Of a stretch of 16,378 nt of DNA, positions 1 through 8,399 are shown piece by piece. The stretch is from Elusimicrobiota bacterium (lineage in GTDB: Bacteria; Elusimicrobiota; Elusimicrobia; UBA1565; UBA9628), in the NCBI GenBank assembly GCA_028869495.1, contig JAGWRY010000415.1, positions 1 through 16,378 of the forward strand, read 5' to 3'. The position numbers and the translations under genes were made by a program. The first letter of the stretch is position 1; each line of letters begins with the position of its first letter. A model generated the notes under the pieces. It was not told the origin of the DNA and did no database searches. It saw only the letters and a list, made by a program, of their open reading frames with translations.

Positions 1-70
1 CGCGAGGATCGCCGCCGGCGACCCCGACGGCGCGCGCCAGGCCCTCGCCGAGCCCGACCTGCGGCGCTGA
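1..70 (+). CDS. 3' end of an unidentified gene (partial)
   Basis: An open frame enters from the left edge and ends at TGA 68-70; codons are in phase from position 2, giving 22 residues ending ...AEPDLRR. Every one of these codons has G or C in the third position, the same bias as the firm genes here, which is the main reason to call it coding. The peptide is Ala/Arg/Asp-rich and too short to assign to a family. It converges on the minus-strand membrane-protein gene, with only 4 nt between the two stop codons. Confidence 0.55.
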   Translation, partial: ARIAAGDPDGARQALAEPDLRR

Positions 71-74
71 GCCG

Positions 75-890
75 TCAGGCGGCCGGCGCCGCCGGATGAA
101 GCGCGGCCAGATCGCGGTACAGCAGGGTCTTGAACGCCGAGGACCAGACGCCGACCAGGAACCGCAGGAACAGGAAGAGCGCCGAGGCGGCGACCGCGAA
201 AGGGATCACGAGCGCGTTCGGCGGGCGGAGGAGCAGCATGAGCGCGACGACGCCCAGCACCGCCCCGAACTTGAGGATCATGTCGCTCGCGGCCATGACG
301 ACGATCATCACGAACAGGTTGCCGACGACCTTCCCGACGTGCGCGGCCATGATCTCGTTGCTGCGCCGGAAGGCCTCCAGGCCCCGGCGATTCTCCAGGA
401 TCAGCGCCTGCGCGACGAGCAGAAAGCGCAGCAAGGCCACGACTCCCGGGACCACAAGGAGAAGGAGCCCCGCGAGGATCGCGAGCATGTCCAGCACGGT
501 GACCGCGGCCAGCGGAAGGATCAGTCCGGCGCCGCGCCGCATCGCCTCCTCCGCACCCAGCGGCGCGTTTCGCGCGCGCGCGTCCAGGTCCAGGTACTTC
601 GCCGCGTTGAAAAGGAGGCTGGCCGCGAACAAGGCCGCGGAAACGGCTCCGATCGCGAGGAGGCGGCCGCTCTGGCCGGCCTCCCAGGCCAGACGGACGG
701 CGCGGGCGCTCGTCAGCCCGAAGCGGATGATGATCCACACGCAGGCCGTCCCCAGCGGAAGCATGAGCGCGACGACCAGGGCCGCGTAGGTCGCCAGGCC
801 GTCGAGCGCCAGCTCCAGGCTGTCCCGAAGCAGGGCGCCGACGCCGCGCGGCGCCCCGCGATGAGCCGTCCTCGGCGGAAGAATCTTCAT
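75..890 (-). CDS. polytopic inner-membrane protein of unknown function
   Basis: The product is 271 aa if started at the ATG at 890-888, which has a GGGAG-like ribosome site just upstream. The frame stays open for 26 more codons, but those are Gly/Pro/Ala-rich and lie in the gap after the aldolase terminator, so I prefer the shorter start. Hydrophobic segments lie at about residues 33-58, 77-97, 122-162 (probably two), 186-222 (probably two) and 225-250, giving six or seven membrane helices. The stretch around 147-192 (VVPGV, then LILENRRGLEAFRRS) resembles the conserved 'PG...RGxxALRRS' pattern of the GlpQ-associated and related multi-pass membrane domains with no known activity. It sits downstream of the fbaB terminator, so it may have its own promoter. 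No catalytic motif is visible, and I assign no function. Confidence 0.8.
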   Translation of the reverse strand: MKILPPRTAHRGAPRGVGALLRDSLELALDGLATYAALVVALMLPLGTACVWIIIRFGLTSARAVRLAWEAGQSGRLLAIGAVSAALFAASLLFNAAKYLDLDARARNAPLGAEEAMRRGAGLILPLAAVTVLDMLAILAGLLLLVVPGVVALLRFLLVAQALILENRRGLEAFRRSNEIMAAHVGKVVGNLFVMIVVMAASDMILKFGAVLGVVALMLLLRPPNALVIPFAVAASALFLFLRFLVGVWSSAFKTLLYRDLAALHPAAPAA

Positions 891-960
891 GCCGCTCCCG
901 GCGCCGGCCGGGTCCGGGAAGTTTAGCCCCGGCGCCCCGGACGCGCAAGCCTCGACGCCG

Positions 961-1001
961 CAAAACAACGAGCGCCGGCGGAGGGTCCCCCGCCGACGCT
1001 C
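961..1001 (-). terminator. intrinsic terminator of fbaB
   Basis: Positions 970-1001 form a 12-bp stem with one C/A mismatch (arms 970-981 and 990-1001) around an 8-nt loop. Read on the minus strand, the hairpin is followed at once by GTTGTTTTG (969-961), a U-rich tail in otherwise very GC-rich DNA. It begins 21 nt after the fbaB stop codon. This is the only hairpin plus T-tract I found in the window. Confidence 0.85.
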
Positions 1002-1022
1002 GCTCGCGAAGACGCCGCGCCG

Positions 1023-2099
<1,077 letters not shown>

Positions 2100-2105
2100 G
2101 GCGGG

Positions 2106-2150
2106 CCTCCTTGCGGTCTTGGGGCGAGCTGCTTCTTATGATACGAAAAT
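2106..2150 (-). promoter_or_regulatory. probable fbaB promoter region and strong RBS
   Basis: In the 80-bp gap between the patatin stop (2180) and fbaB there is an AT-rich island at 2133-2150, rare in this DNA. On the minus strand it reads TTTTCGTATCATAAG. Either TATCAT (2143-2138) or CATAAG (2140-2135) could be a -10 hexamer; no convincing -35 is present. AAGGAGG at 2112-2106 is a near-perfect Shine-Dalgarno. The promoter is inferred from composition and position; the RBS is plain to see. Confidence 0.45.
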
Positions 2151-2179
2151 GGGGCGTTGCGACGCATCGGCCAGCCGGC

Positions 2180-4204
2180 TCACGAGCGCAGGGCCGGGAT
2201 CAGCGACTTGATGCGCGGCAGGGCCTCCTCGGCGGCGCGCTCGCCGGCGCGGATGATCTCCTTGGCGCGGTGCAGCTCGGTCCACGAGTACTCCTTCAGG
2301 TCCGGGTGCAGGACGACGTGCGCGACGTCGAGGCGCGACTGCGCGACCTCGTATTCCATCGTGTAGATCATGTGGAAGAAGATCTCGATCAGGTTCGGCG
2401 TCTTCAGCAGGCCCGGCAGGGCGGCCTGGCCGATCGCCTTCAGCGAGACCGGCTGGTCGAGCAGGGACTTCGGGTGCCCGGGCGCGCCGCGGTGCGGACG
2501 GTCGCCGGCCGGCATCGTCAGGTTCACCGCGACCATCGTGTCGGCGCCGAGGTCGGCCAGCACGCGCGTCGGGACCGGGTTGACGAGGCCGCCGTCGACG
2601 AGATAGCGCCCCTGCCAGTGGATCGGCGCGAAGATCAGCGGCAGGCCGCAGGAGGCGCGGATCGCCTCGGCGACGCGGCCCGAGCGCAGGACGACCTCCT
2701 CGCCGGTCTCGATGTCGGCGGCGACGCAGGCGAACGGGATCGGCAGATCCGAGAATTCTCGCGAGCCGAGGTAGGAGCGGATGAAGCGGAGCAGGGTCTC
2801 GCCCTGGAAGAGCCCCGAGCGCGGCACGATCAGGTCCCAGAACAGGTTCTCGTAGACCCAGGCCGCGTCGATGCGGGTGGCCATCTCCTCGATCTCCTCC
2901 GGCTCGTAGCCGGCCGCGTAGCAGCCGGCGATCAGCGAGCCCATCGAGGTCCCCGCGATCAGGTCGACCGGGATCCCCTCGCGCTTGAAGACCTTGAGCA
3001 CCCCGATCGTCGCGTGCCCGAGCGCCGCGCCGGTGCCCAGGGCGAGGCCCACGCGCACCCCTCCCAGGCGCCGCGCCAGGCGCGCCAGCGCCTCGCGCGT
3101 CTTCGGCGCGCCCTCGAGGGCCGCGTCCGCGCGCCCGCCGCGCGAGAGGGCGTCCGAGACCGAGGCGCCCCACGGCACCAGCACGCGCTCGGCGCCGACC
3201 AGAAGCGGAGCGTCCTCCGGCTCGAGGTCGCCGAGCCAGAGCCGCAGCAGGCGCTGGGGCTCGGGAGCCAGCGCCGGAATCTCGGCCTCCATCTGGCGGA
3301 ACTGCGGCCGCATCGCGTCGCAGCCGGCCATCAGCACGCGGTCGGCCTCGGAGAGAGCCGCGCGCTCGACGTCGCCGCGCGCGCCCCCGCCCAGGCAGAC
3401 CAGCGCGAAGTCGTGCCCGCCGCGCAGGGAGTTCAGGAACAGGTACAGGGAGCCGAACAGGCGGCCGCCGAGCGCCGCCGGCGACGCCGACAGGACCTTC
3501 AGCCCGGACGGGTGGGGCTGGGCCAGCTCGGCCAGCGCCGCGGGGTCGCGCAGGTTGGCCGCGCGCAGCTCGGCCTCGCCGACGACCGCGGGCTCGAGGC
3601 CGCCGGCGCGCGCGATCGAGCCGGGCTCGGGAGCCAGGTCGACGAGCAGGACGCGCTTGCGCGTCTGCGCGGCCAACTCCGAGGCCAGCGTCCAGGCGAG
3701 CAGGGCGCGGTCGGCGCGCGGCACGCCCGGGTCGAGCACGATCAGGTGCGCCTCCTCGGACGGGCGCGCGGCCGGCTGGCCCTGCGTGATCAGGCGTTGG
3801 GCGAGGATGCGCGACAGGTGCAGGAGGATCGCCGGATGCTCGCGCAGGATCTCCTCGAAGTCCTTGCGCGGCAGCTTCAGGAGCTCGCTCGTCGAGTCGA
3901 GGCGGACCGTCGACGTGCGCGGGATCCCGGTCAGCAGCCCGGTCTCGCCGGCGACGTCGCCGCGGGACAGGAACGCGACGACCGTCTCGACCCCGCCGAG
4001 CGTGCGCAGGCGCCGCGCCTGCCCGGAGACGACCAGGTACATCGCGTCCGGAGCGTCGCCCTCGCCGAAGAGCGTCGCGCCCTTCGGCAGGGACAGAGGC
4101 TGGAGGCGAGCGGCGATCTTGCCCAGGTCCTCGGGCGGAAGGCCCGCGAAGAGCGGGATGCGCTTGAGGAACGGCTCCCAGGACGGAATCTCTTCGGGCT
4201 TCAA
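2180..4204 (-). CDS. NTE-like patatin lipase with cNMP-binding and P-loop-like domains
   Basis: The protein (674 aa) has three parts. Residues ~10-140 form a cyclic-nucleotide-binding fold: FLKRIPLFAGL entry, LFGEGD, and the phosphate-binding cassette around GETGLLTGIPRTS (86-98, Arg96 kept). Residues ~150-380 look like a MinD/ParA-type nucleotide-binding fold (RVLLVDLAPE at 184-193, ADRVLMAG at 287-294), but the Walker A position (DPGVPRADRAL, 158-168) lacks GK[S/T], so nucleotide binding is doubtful. Residues ~384-674 are a patatin domain with nucleophile S420 in GTSMG, Asp537 in DGG and a glycine loop at 390-396. Human NTE/PNPLA6 and some bacterial proteins share this order; family activity is lysophospholipid/phospholipid hydrolysis. 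No signal peptide is seen, so a cytoplasmic or membrane-face location is likely. The start is TTG (4204), 10 nt after the Nudix stop, with no clear Shine-Dalgarno, so translation may be coupled. Function is well supported; substrate and ligand are unknown. Confidence 0.92.
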   Translation of the reverse strand: MKPEEIPSWEPFLKRIPLFAGLPPEDLGKIAARLQPLSLPKGATLFGEGDAPDAMYLVVSGQARRLRTLGGVETVVAFLSRGDVAGETGLLTGIPRTSTVRLDSTSELLKLPRKDFEEILREHPAILLHLSRILAQRLITQGQPAARPSEEAHLIVLDPGVPRADRALLAWTLASELAAQTRKRVLLVDLAPEPGSIARAGGLEPAVVGEAELRAANLRDPAALAELAQPHPSGLKVLSASPAALGGRLFGSLYLFLNSLRGGHDFALVCLGGGARGDVERAALSEADRVLMAGCDAMRPQFRQMEAEIPALAPEPQRLLRLWLGDLEPEDAPLLVGAERVLVPWGASVSDALSRGGRADAALEGAPKTREALARLARRLGGVRVGLALGTGAALGHATIGVLKVFKREGIPVDLIAGTSMGSLIAGCYAAGYEPEEIEEMATRIDAAWVYENLFWDLIVPRSGLFQGETLLRFIRSYLGSREFSDLPIPFACVAADIETGEEVVLRSGRVAEAIRASCGLPLIFAPIHWQGRYLVDGGLVNPVPTRVLADLGADTMVAVNLTMPAGDRPHRGAPGHPKSLLDQPVSLKAIGQAALPGLLKTPNLIEIFFHMIYTMEYEVAQSRLDVAHVVLHPDLKEYSWTELHRAKEIIRAGERAAEEALPRIKSLIPALRS

Positions 4205-4214
4205 GCGTTCGCTT

Positions 4215-4763
4215 TTAGTACAATCTCTTCCAGACGGCGCAGGCGAGCAGGCCGATGACGGTCTTCGAGTCCCGGATCTCCCCGCGACGCACCAGCTCCA
4301 GCGCCTTCTTGAACGGCAGCGTGACGCACTCCAGGAACTCGTCTTCGTCGGTGTCCATCTTGCCGGCCTTCAAGCCCTCCGCGACGAACATGTGCAGGAC
4401 CTCGTTGGCGAACGCCGGCGTCGGCCAGAATTGGAGCAGGGGCGTGATCTTCCGGGCCGAGTATCCGGTCTCCTCCTTCAGTTCTCGCCGCACGCAGGAC
4501 AGGGGCTTCTCCCGCGCGTCGAGCTTCCCGGCGGGCAGCTCCAGCGTGACCTCGCGGACCGGATGGCGGTACTGCCGGACCATCACGACGCGCCCGCCCG
4601 GGAGCAGGGGAACGATGCCGACGGCGCCCGGGTGGTCGAGGTACTCGCGCGTCGCGAGCTTGCCGCTGGGCAGGCGCACCGTGTCGAGCCGCAGGCCGAC
4701 GACCCGCCCGCGCCAGACGGTCTTCTTGCGCACGAATCTCTCGATCAGACCCGCGTCCTGCAT
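4215..4763 (-). CDS. Nudix hydrolase, ADP-ribose pyrophosphatase-like
   Basis: The protein (182 aa) has a complete Nudix box at residues 79-101, G-x5-E-x7-REUxEExGU (G79, E85, R93-E94, E97-E98, G100), the Mg2+-binding catalytic helix that splits nucleoside diphosphates linked to X. The context VRQYRHPV (62-69), LELPAGKLD (74-82) and the late acidic cluster MDTDEDE (136-142) match the ADP-ribose pyrophosphatase/NudF subgroup, which cleaves ADP-ribose to AMP and ribose 5-phosphate; the exact substrate is inferred. I chose the ATG at 4763 because AGGA lies 9 nt upstream. An in-frame ATG at 4781 would add six residues and touch the dnaE start. The gene heads the minus-strand series with the patatin gene, and diverges from dnaE across 18 bp. 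Confidence 0.92.
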   Translation of the reverse strand: MQDAGLIERFVRKKTVWRGRVVGLRLDTVRLPSGKLATREYLDHPGAVGIVPLLPGGRVVMVRQYRHPVREVTLELPAGKLDAREKPLSCVRRELKEETGYSARKITPLLQFWPTPAFANEVLHMFVAEGLKAGKMDTDEDEFLECVTLPFKKALELVRRGEIRDSKTVIGLLACAVWKRLY

Positions 4764-4781
4764 CGCCGCACATCCTAGCAT
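4764..4781. promoter_or_regulatory. 18-bp divergent gap between the Nudix gene and dnaE
   Basis: On the minus strand this gap reads TGCTAGGAT (4780-4772), an extended -10-like element matching 8 of 9 bases of the one before the response regulator. Standard spacing from it would put the transcript start only about two bases before the Nudix ATG, implying a leaderless or near-leaderless message. On the + strand there is no Shine-Dalgarno for dnaE, and an in-frame TAG at 4776-4778 shows that dnaE cannot start further upstream. The dnaE promoter, if separate, must lie inside the Nudix gene. Assignment is by pattern only. Confidence 0.35.
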
Positions 4782-7700
4782 TTGACCGCGACCAAACCCG
4801 AGTTCGTCCACCTGCACAACCACAGCGAGTACTCGCTGATGGACGGCGTGATCCGCCTGTCCGACGGCCACGGCAAGCCGTCGCAGACGCTGAAGGACCT
4901 GGCCGCCTCGGGGGCCAAGGGCTTCGCGGTCACCGACCACGGCAACATGTACGGCGCGATCGAGTTCTACTCGTGCGCGAAGGCGGTCGGCCTGAAGGCG
5001 ATCCTCGGCTGCGAGATGTACATCTCCAAGGGCACGCGCTTCGACCGCGGCCACTCGCAGAAGGAGAACTGCCACCTGACGATCCTGGCCAAGAACTACG
5101 AGGGCTACCAGAACCTGATGGAGCTGAACTCGATCGCGTTCAAGGAGGGATACTACTACGACCCCCGGATCGATAAAGAGCTCCTCGCGAAGCACTCGAA
5201 GGGCCTGGTCGTGCTGTCCGGCTGCCTCAAGTCCGAGCTGAACCAGGCGATCCTCTCCGGGGACCTCGCGCAGGCCGAGAAGCTCGTCGCGTGGTTCCGC
5301 GACAGCCTCGAGCCCGAGTCCTACTACCTCGAGATCATGGACCACGGCCTCGAGAAGCAGAGGCAGGTGACGTCGGCGCTGCTGGAGCTCAACCGCCGCA
5401 CCGGCATCCCGCTGGTGGCGACCAACGACTGCCACTACGCGCGCCCCGAGGACCACGACGCGCACGACGCGCGCGTCTGCATCGCGACCGGGCGCAAGCT
5501 CGCCGAGACCGAGCGCCTGAAGTTCGAGACCAACGAGTTCTACCTGAAGACCCCCGAGGAGATGCACAAGCTCTTCGGCGGCTTCGCGCCGCAGGCGCTG
5601 GCCAGCACGCTGAAGATCGCCGAGATGTGCAGCGTGAAGATCCCGATGGACCACCTGCTCCTGCCCGAGTTCAAGGTCCCCGAGGGCTTCACGCAGGACT
5701 CCTACCTCGAGCATCTCTGCCTCGAGGGCCTCAAGGAGCGCTTCCCCGCCGGCTATTCCCCCGACTACAAGGAGCGCCTCGACTTCGAGCTCGGCGTGAT
5801 CCGCCGGATGGGCTTCTCCGGCTACTTCCTGATCGTCTGGGACTTCATCAACCACGCGCGCGAGATCGGCGTCCCGGTCGGCCCCGGGCGCGGCTCCGGC
5901 GCCGGCGCGCTCGTCGCCTACTCGCTGAGGATCACGAACGCCGACCCGCTCAAGCACAAGCTGCTCTTCGAGCGGTTCCTGAACCCGGACCGCAAGTCGA
6001 TGCCCGACCTCGACATCGACTTCGCCGACACGGGCCGCGACAAGATCATCTCTTATGTCCGGCGGAAATACGGCGAGGACTGCGTCGCGCAGATCATCAC
6101 GTTCGGCTCGCTCGGCGCCAAGCTCGTCGTGCGCGACGTCGGGCGCGTGCTCGACATGCCCCTGCCTCAGGTCGACGAGATCGCCAAGAAGATCCCGACG
6201 GGCCCGAACGTCCGCCTGCACGAGGCGATGCAGTCGCCGGAGCTGGCCGAGCTCGCGAAGGACCCGCAGGTCAAGCGCCTGCTGGAGCTGTCGCTGAAGC
6301 TCGAGGGCCTGAAGCGCCACACCGGCGTCCACGCGGCCGGGACGCTGATCACGAAGGAGCCGGTCCTGCGCTACACGCCGCTGGCGAAGGGCGCCAAATC
6401 CGACGTGTTCACGACCCAGTACGACGGGGACTGGTGCCCGAAGCTGGGCCTGCTGAAGGTCGACTTCCTCGGCCTGCGCACGCTGTCGATCATCGACGAC
6501 GCGGTCAAGTTCGTGCGCGCGCGCAAGGACCCGAAGTTCGACATCGACCAGGTCCCGACGGACGACGAGAAGACCTTCGAACTGCTGCGCAGCGCGAAGG
6601 CCCTGGCCGTCTTCCAGCTGGACAGCCAGGGGATGCGCGACCTGCTGTTCCGCATCAAGCCGACCGGCTTCGACGACATCGTGTCGCTGATCGCGCTGTT
6701 CCGGCCGGGCCCGATGCAGTCCGGCATGCTCGACACCTTCGTCGAGCGCAAGCACGGGCGCGAGGAGGTCAAGTTCGACCACGCGCTGATGGAGCCGATC
6801 CTGAAGGACACCTACGGCTGCATGGTGTTCCAGGAGCAGGTGATGGAGATCTCGAAGAAGCTCGCGGGCTTCACGCCGGGCGAGGCCGACGGCCTGCGCA
6901 AGGCGATGGGCAAGAAGATCCCGGAAGAGCTCGAGAAGATGCGCGACAAGTTCGTGAAGGGCTGCGGCGTCAACAAGATCTCCCCGAAACTCGCGAACAA
7001 GATCTACGACCAGATGGTGAAGTTCGGCGGCTACGGCTTCAACAAGAGCCACTCGGTCGCCTACGGGATCGTCGCCTACCAGACCGCGTACCTGAAGGCG
7101 AACTTCCCGGTCGAGTTCATGACCGCGGTGCTGACCTCCGAGATCGGCCACTCGGCGATCGGCGCCGAGGACAAGGAGAACAAGCTCGTCACCTACCTCG
7201 ACGAGGCCAAGCGGATGGGGATCAAGGTCCTCCCGCCCGACGCGGCGCGCTCCGAGGCCAAGTTCTCGATCGAGGGCGACGACATCCGCTTCGGCCTGCT
7301 CGCGATCAAGAACGTCGGCTCGGGCGCCGCCGACTCGATCGTCGCGGCCGCGCGCGAGAAGCCGTTCGCGAGCCTCGACGATCTCTGCGCGCGCGTCGAC
7401 CTGCACGCGGTCAACAAGAAGACGCTCGAGTCCCTGGTCAAGGCCGGCGCCCTGGACGGCCTGCGCCCGGCCGAGCCGCCGGCCGCCGCGCGCGCGCGCC
7501 TGCTGGCCTCCGTCGACCAGTCGGTCGGGCGCCAGCAGAGGGTCAAGGCCGACCTCGACAAGGGGCAGGGGCTCCTCTTCGGCGCGGGCGCGGGCGGGGC
7601 GGCGGACGCGCCCGCCGCCGGCGGCGCCGCCGCGGCCAAGCCCCTCTCGGAGCACGACACGCTGGCTTTCGAGCGCGAGGTCCTCGGCTTCTACATCTCC

Positions 7701-8354
7701 GGCCATCCGCTGACGTCGGTCAAGGCCCAGCTCCGGGCCGCCGCGACGCACGAGATCTCCTCGCTGACCCCCGCGATCACCGAGCCGGTGCGCCTGGCCG
7801 GCATGATCAGCAAGATCCGCAAGATGATCTCGAAGAAGACCGGCGAGCCCTGGGTCATCTGCACGCTCGAGGACCTGACCGGCGAGATCACGATGCTCTG
7901 CTTCCCGCGACTGTACGCGACCGGACTGTCGAACCTGGCCAAGGTCGGCGCCCTGGTCGCCGCGGCCGGCCGCCTGTCCTTCCGCGGCGAGGACGCCGGC
8001 TCCGGCGCCCCGGAGCTGATCGTCGACGAACTGACCGCCCTCGACATGGCCGTCAGCCGCTACGCGAAGCGCCTGCGCCTGCGCTGCGACGGCACGGTCG
8101 GCGTCGAGACCCTCGAGGCCCTGCGCGACGCGCTCGAAGCGCACCGCGGGCCCTGCCCGGTCGTCCTGGAGCAGGAGACGCCGGAGGGGCTGGCCGTGCT
8201 GGAGATCGGCCACTCGGCGACGCTGAGCCAGGGGCTCTTCGAGGCCGTCGAGTCCCTGCTCGGCGAGCGCTGCTGGCGCATCGACGCCGGCGCCCCCCCG
8301 CCTCCCCGCCCTCCGGCGCGCCGCCCCCCCGGCCGCGCCCCCGCGGGCGGATGA
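4782..8354 (+). CDS. dnaE: DNA polymerase III alpha subunit (replicative polymerase)
   Basis: The protein (1190 aa) is the replicative C-family polymerase; E. coli DnaE is 1160 aa. Order of parts: PHP domain at ~5-280 (LHNHSEYSLMDG, TDHGNMYG, TNDCHYARPEDHDAHDA); palm/thumb/fingers, with catalytic aspartates D411 and D413 in PDLDIDFAD and D561 in KVDFLGLRTL; the NKSHSVAYG fingers motif near 755; an HhH-containing region at ~820-895; and a clamp-binding pentapeptide QGLLF at 929-933, equivalent in place to E. coli QADMF. An Ala/Gly linker (~934-952), an OB fold at ~1000-1080, a C-terminal domain and a Pro/Arg-rich tail follow. All nine PHP metal-ligand positions are present (see findings). TTG 4782 is the only usable start: an in-frame TAG lies two codons upstream and the HNH motif begins at residue 12. 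No Shine-Dalgarno is visible. A response-regulator gene follows 45 nt downstream. Confidence 0.98.
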   Translation: MTATKPEFVHLHNHSEYSLMDGVIRLSDGHGKPSQTLKDLAASGAKGFAVTDHGNMYGAIEFYSCAKAVGLKAILGCEMYISKGTRFDRGHSQKENCHLTILAKNYEGYQNLMELNSIAFKEGYYYDPRIDKELLAKHSKGLVVLSGCLKSELNQAILSGDLAQAEKLVAWFRDSLEPESYYLEIMDHGLEKQRQVTSALLELNRRTGIPLVATNDCHYARPEDHDAHDARVCIATGRKLAETERLKFETNEFYLKTPEEMHKLFGGFAPQALASTLKIAEMCSVKIPMDHLLLPEFKVPEGFTQDSYLEHLCLEGLKERFPAGYSPDYKERLDFELGVIRRMGFSGYFLIVWDFINHAREIGVPVGPGRGSGAGALVAYSLRITNADPLKHKLLFERFLNPDRKSMPDLDIDFADTGRDKIISYVRRKYGEDCVAQIITFGSLGAKLVVRDVGRVLDMPLPQVDEIAKKIPTGPNVRLHEAMQSPELAELAKDPQVKRLLELSLKLEGLKRHTGVHAAGTLITKEPVLRYTPLAKGAKSDVFTTQYDGDWCPKLGLLKVDFLGLRTLSIIDDAVKFVRARKDPKFDIDQVPTDDEKTFELLRSAKALAVFQLDSQGMRDLLFRIKPTGFDDIVSLIALFRPGPMQSGMLDTFVERKHGREEVKFDHALMEPILKDTYGCMVFQEQVMEISKKLAGFTPGEADGLRKAMGKKIPEELEKMRDKFVKGCGVNKISPKLANKIYDQMVKFGGYGFNKSHSVAYGIVAYQTAYLKANFPVEFMTAVLTSEIGHSAIGAEDKENKLVTYLDEAKRMGIKVLPPDAARSEAKFSIEGDDIRFGLLAIKNVGSGAADSIVAAAREKPFASLDDLCARVDLHAVNKKTLESLVKAGALDGLRPAEPPAAARARLLASVDQSVGRQQRVKADLDKGQGLLFGAGAGGAADAPAAGGAAAAKPLSEHDTLAFEREVLGFYISGHPLTSVKAQLRAAATHEISSLTPAITEPVRLAGMISKIRKMISKKTGEPWVICTLEDLTGEITMLCFPRLYATGLSNLAKVGALVAAAGRLSFRGEDAGSGAPELIVDELTALDMAVSRYAKRLRLRCDGTVGVETLEALRDALEAHRGPCPVVLEQETPEGLAVLEIGHSATLSQGLFEAVESLLGERCWRIDAGAPPPPRPPARRPPGRAPAGG

Positions 8355-8360
8355 CGCCGT

Positions 8361-8399
8361 CAAAATCTGCTAGAATCCGGCGACCCTTTAAGGAGAGAC
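8361..8399 (+). promoter_or_regulatory. extended -10 promoter and RBS before the response regulator
   Basis: The 45-bp gap after dnaE holds an AT-rich patch with TGCTAGAAT at 8368-8376, an extended -10 (TGn plus TAGAAT, 5 of 6 to TATAAT). No good -35 is present, which is usual for extended -10 promoters. A start near 8383 would leave a leader of about 17 nt containing AAGGAG (8390-8395), well placed for the ATG at 8400. It is the only promoter-like site I see for the long + strand series downstream. Confidence 0.6.

Noticed and set aside
891..968. A longer N-terminus (26 extra codons) for the membrane protein at 75-890
   Set aside because: The extra residues are Gly/Pro/Ala-rich without a signal-peptide pattern, and the ATG at 890 has a better ribosome site.
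4203..4214. Small inverted repeat (AAGCG, 2 nt, CGCTT) over the TTG start of the NTE-like gene, considered as an operator
   Set aside because: Arms of 5 bp are expected often by chance in GC-rich DNA, and no second copy was found near other starts.
4209..4225. AT-rich TACTAAAAG on the minus strand, considered as a promoter for the NTE-like gene
   Set aside because: It spans the stop codon of the Nudix gene, has no -35 or TG extension at correct spacing, and the 10-nt gap is better explained by co-transcription.
2200..4258. A + strand open frame of about 700 codons opposite the NTE-like gene
   Set aside because: The minus-strand frame carries three recognisable domains with catalytic residues; the + frame is Arg/Gln-rich low complexity.
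4764..4781. Upstream ATG at 4781 as the Nudix start
   Set aside because: It has no Shine-Dalgarno and lies directly against the dnaE start codon. The ATG at 4763 has AGGA at proper spacing and gives a normal family length.
4764..8363. A very long open frame on the minus strand opposite dnaE, continuous with the Nudix frame
   Set aside because: It mirrors the strong third-position G/C bias of dnaE, has a low-complexity Arg/Leu/Asp/Val-rich translation without domains, and runs into a real Nudix start at 4763. It is a composition artefact.
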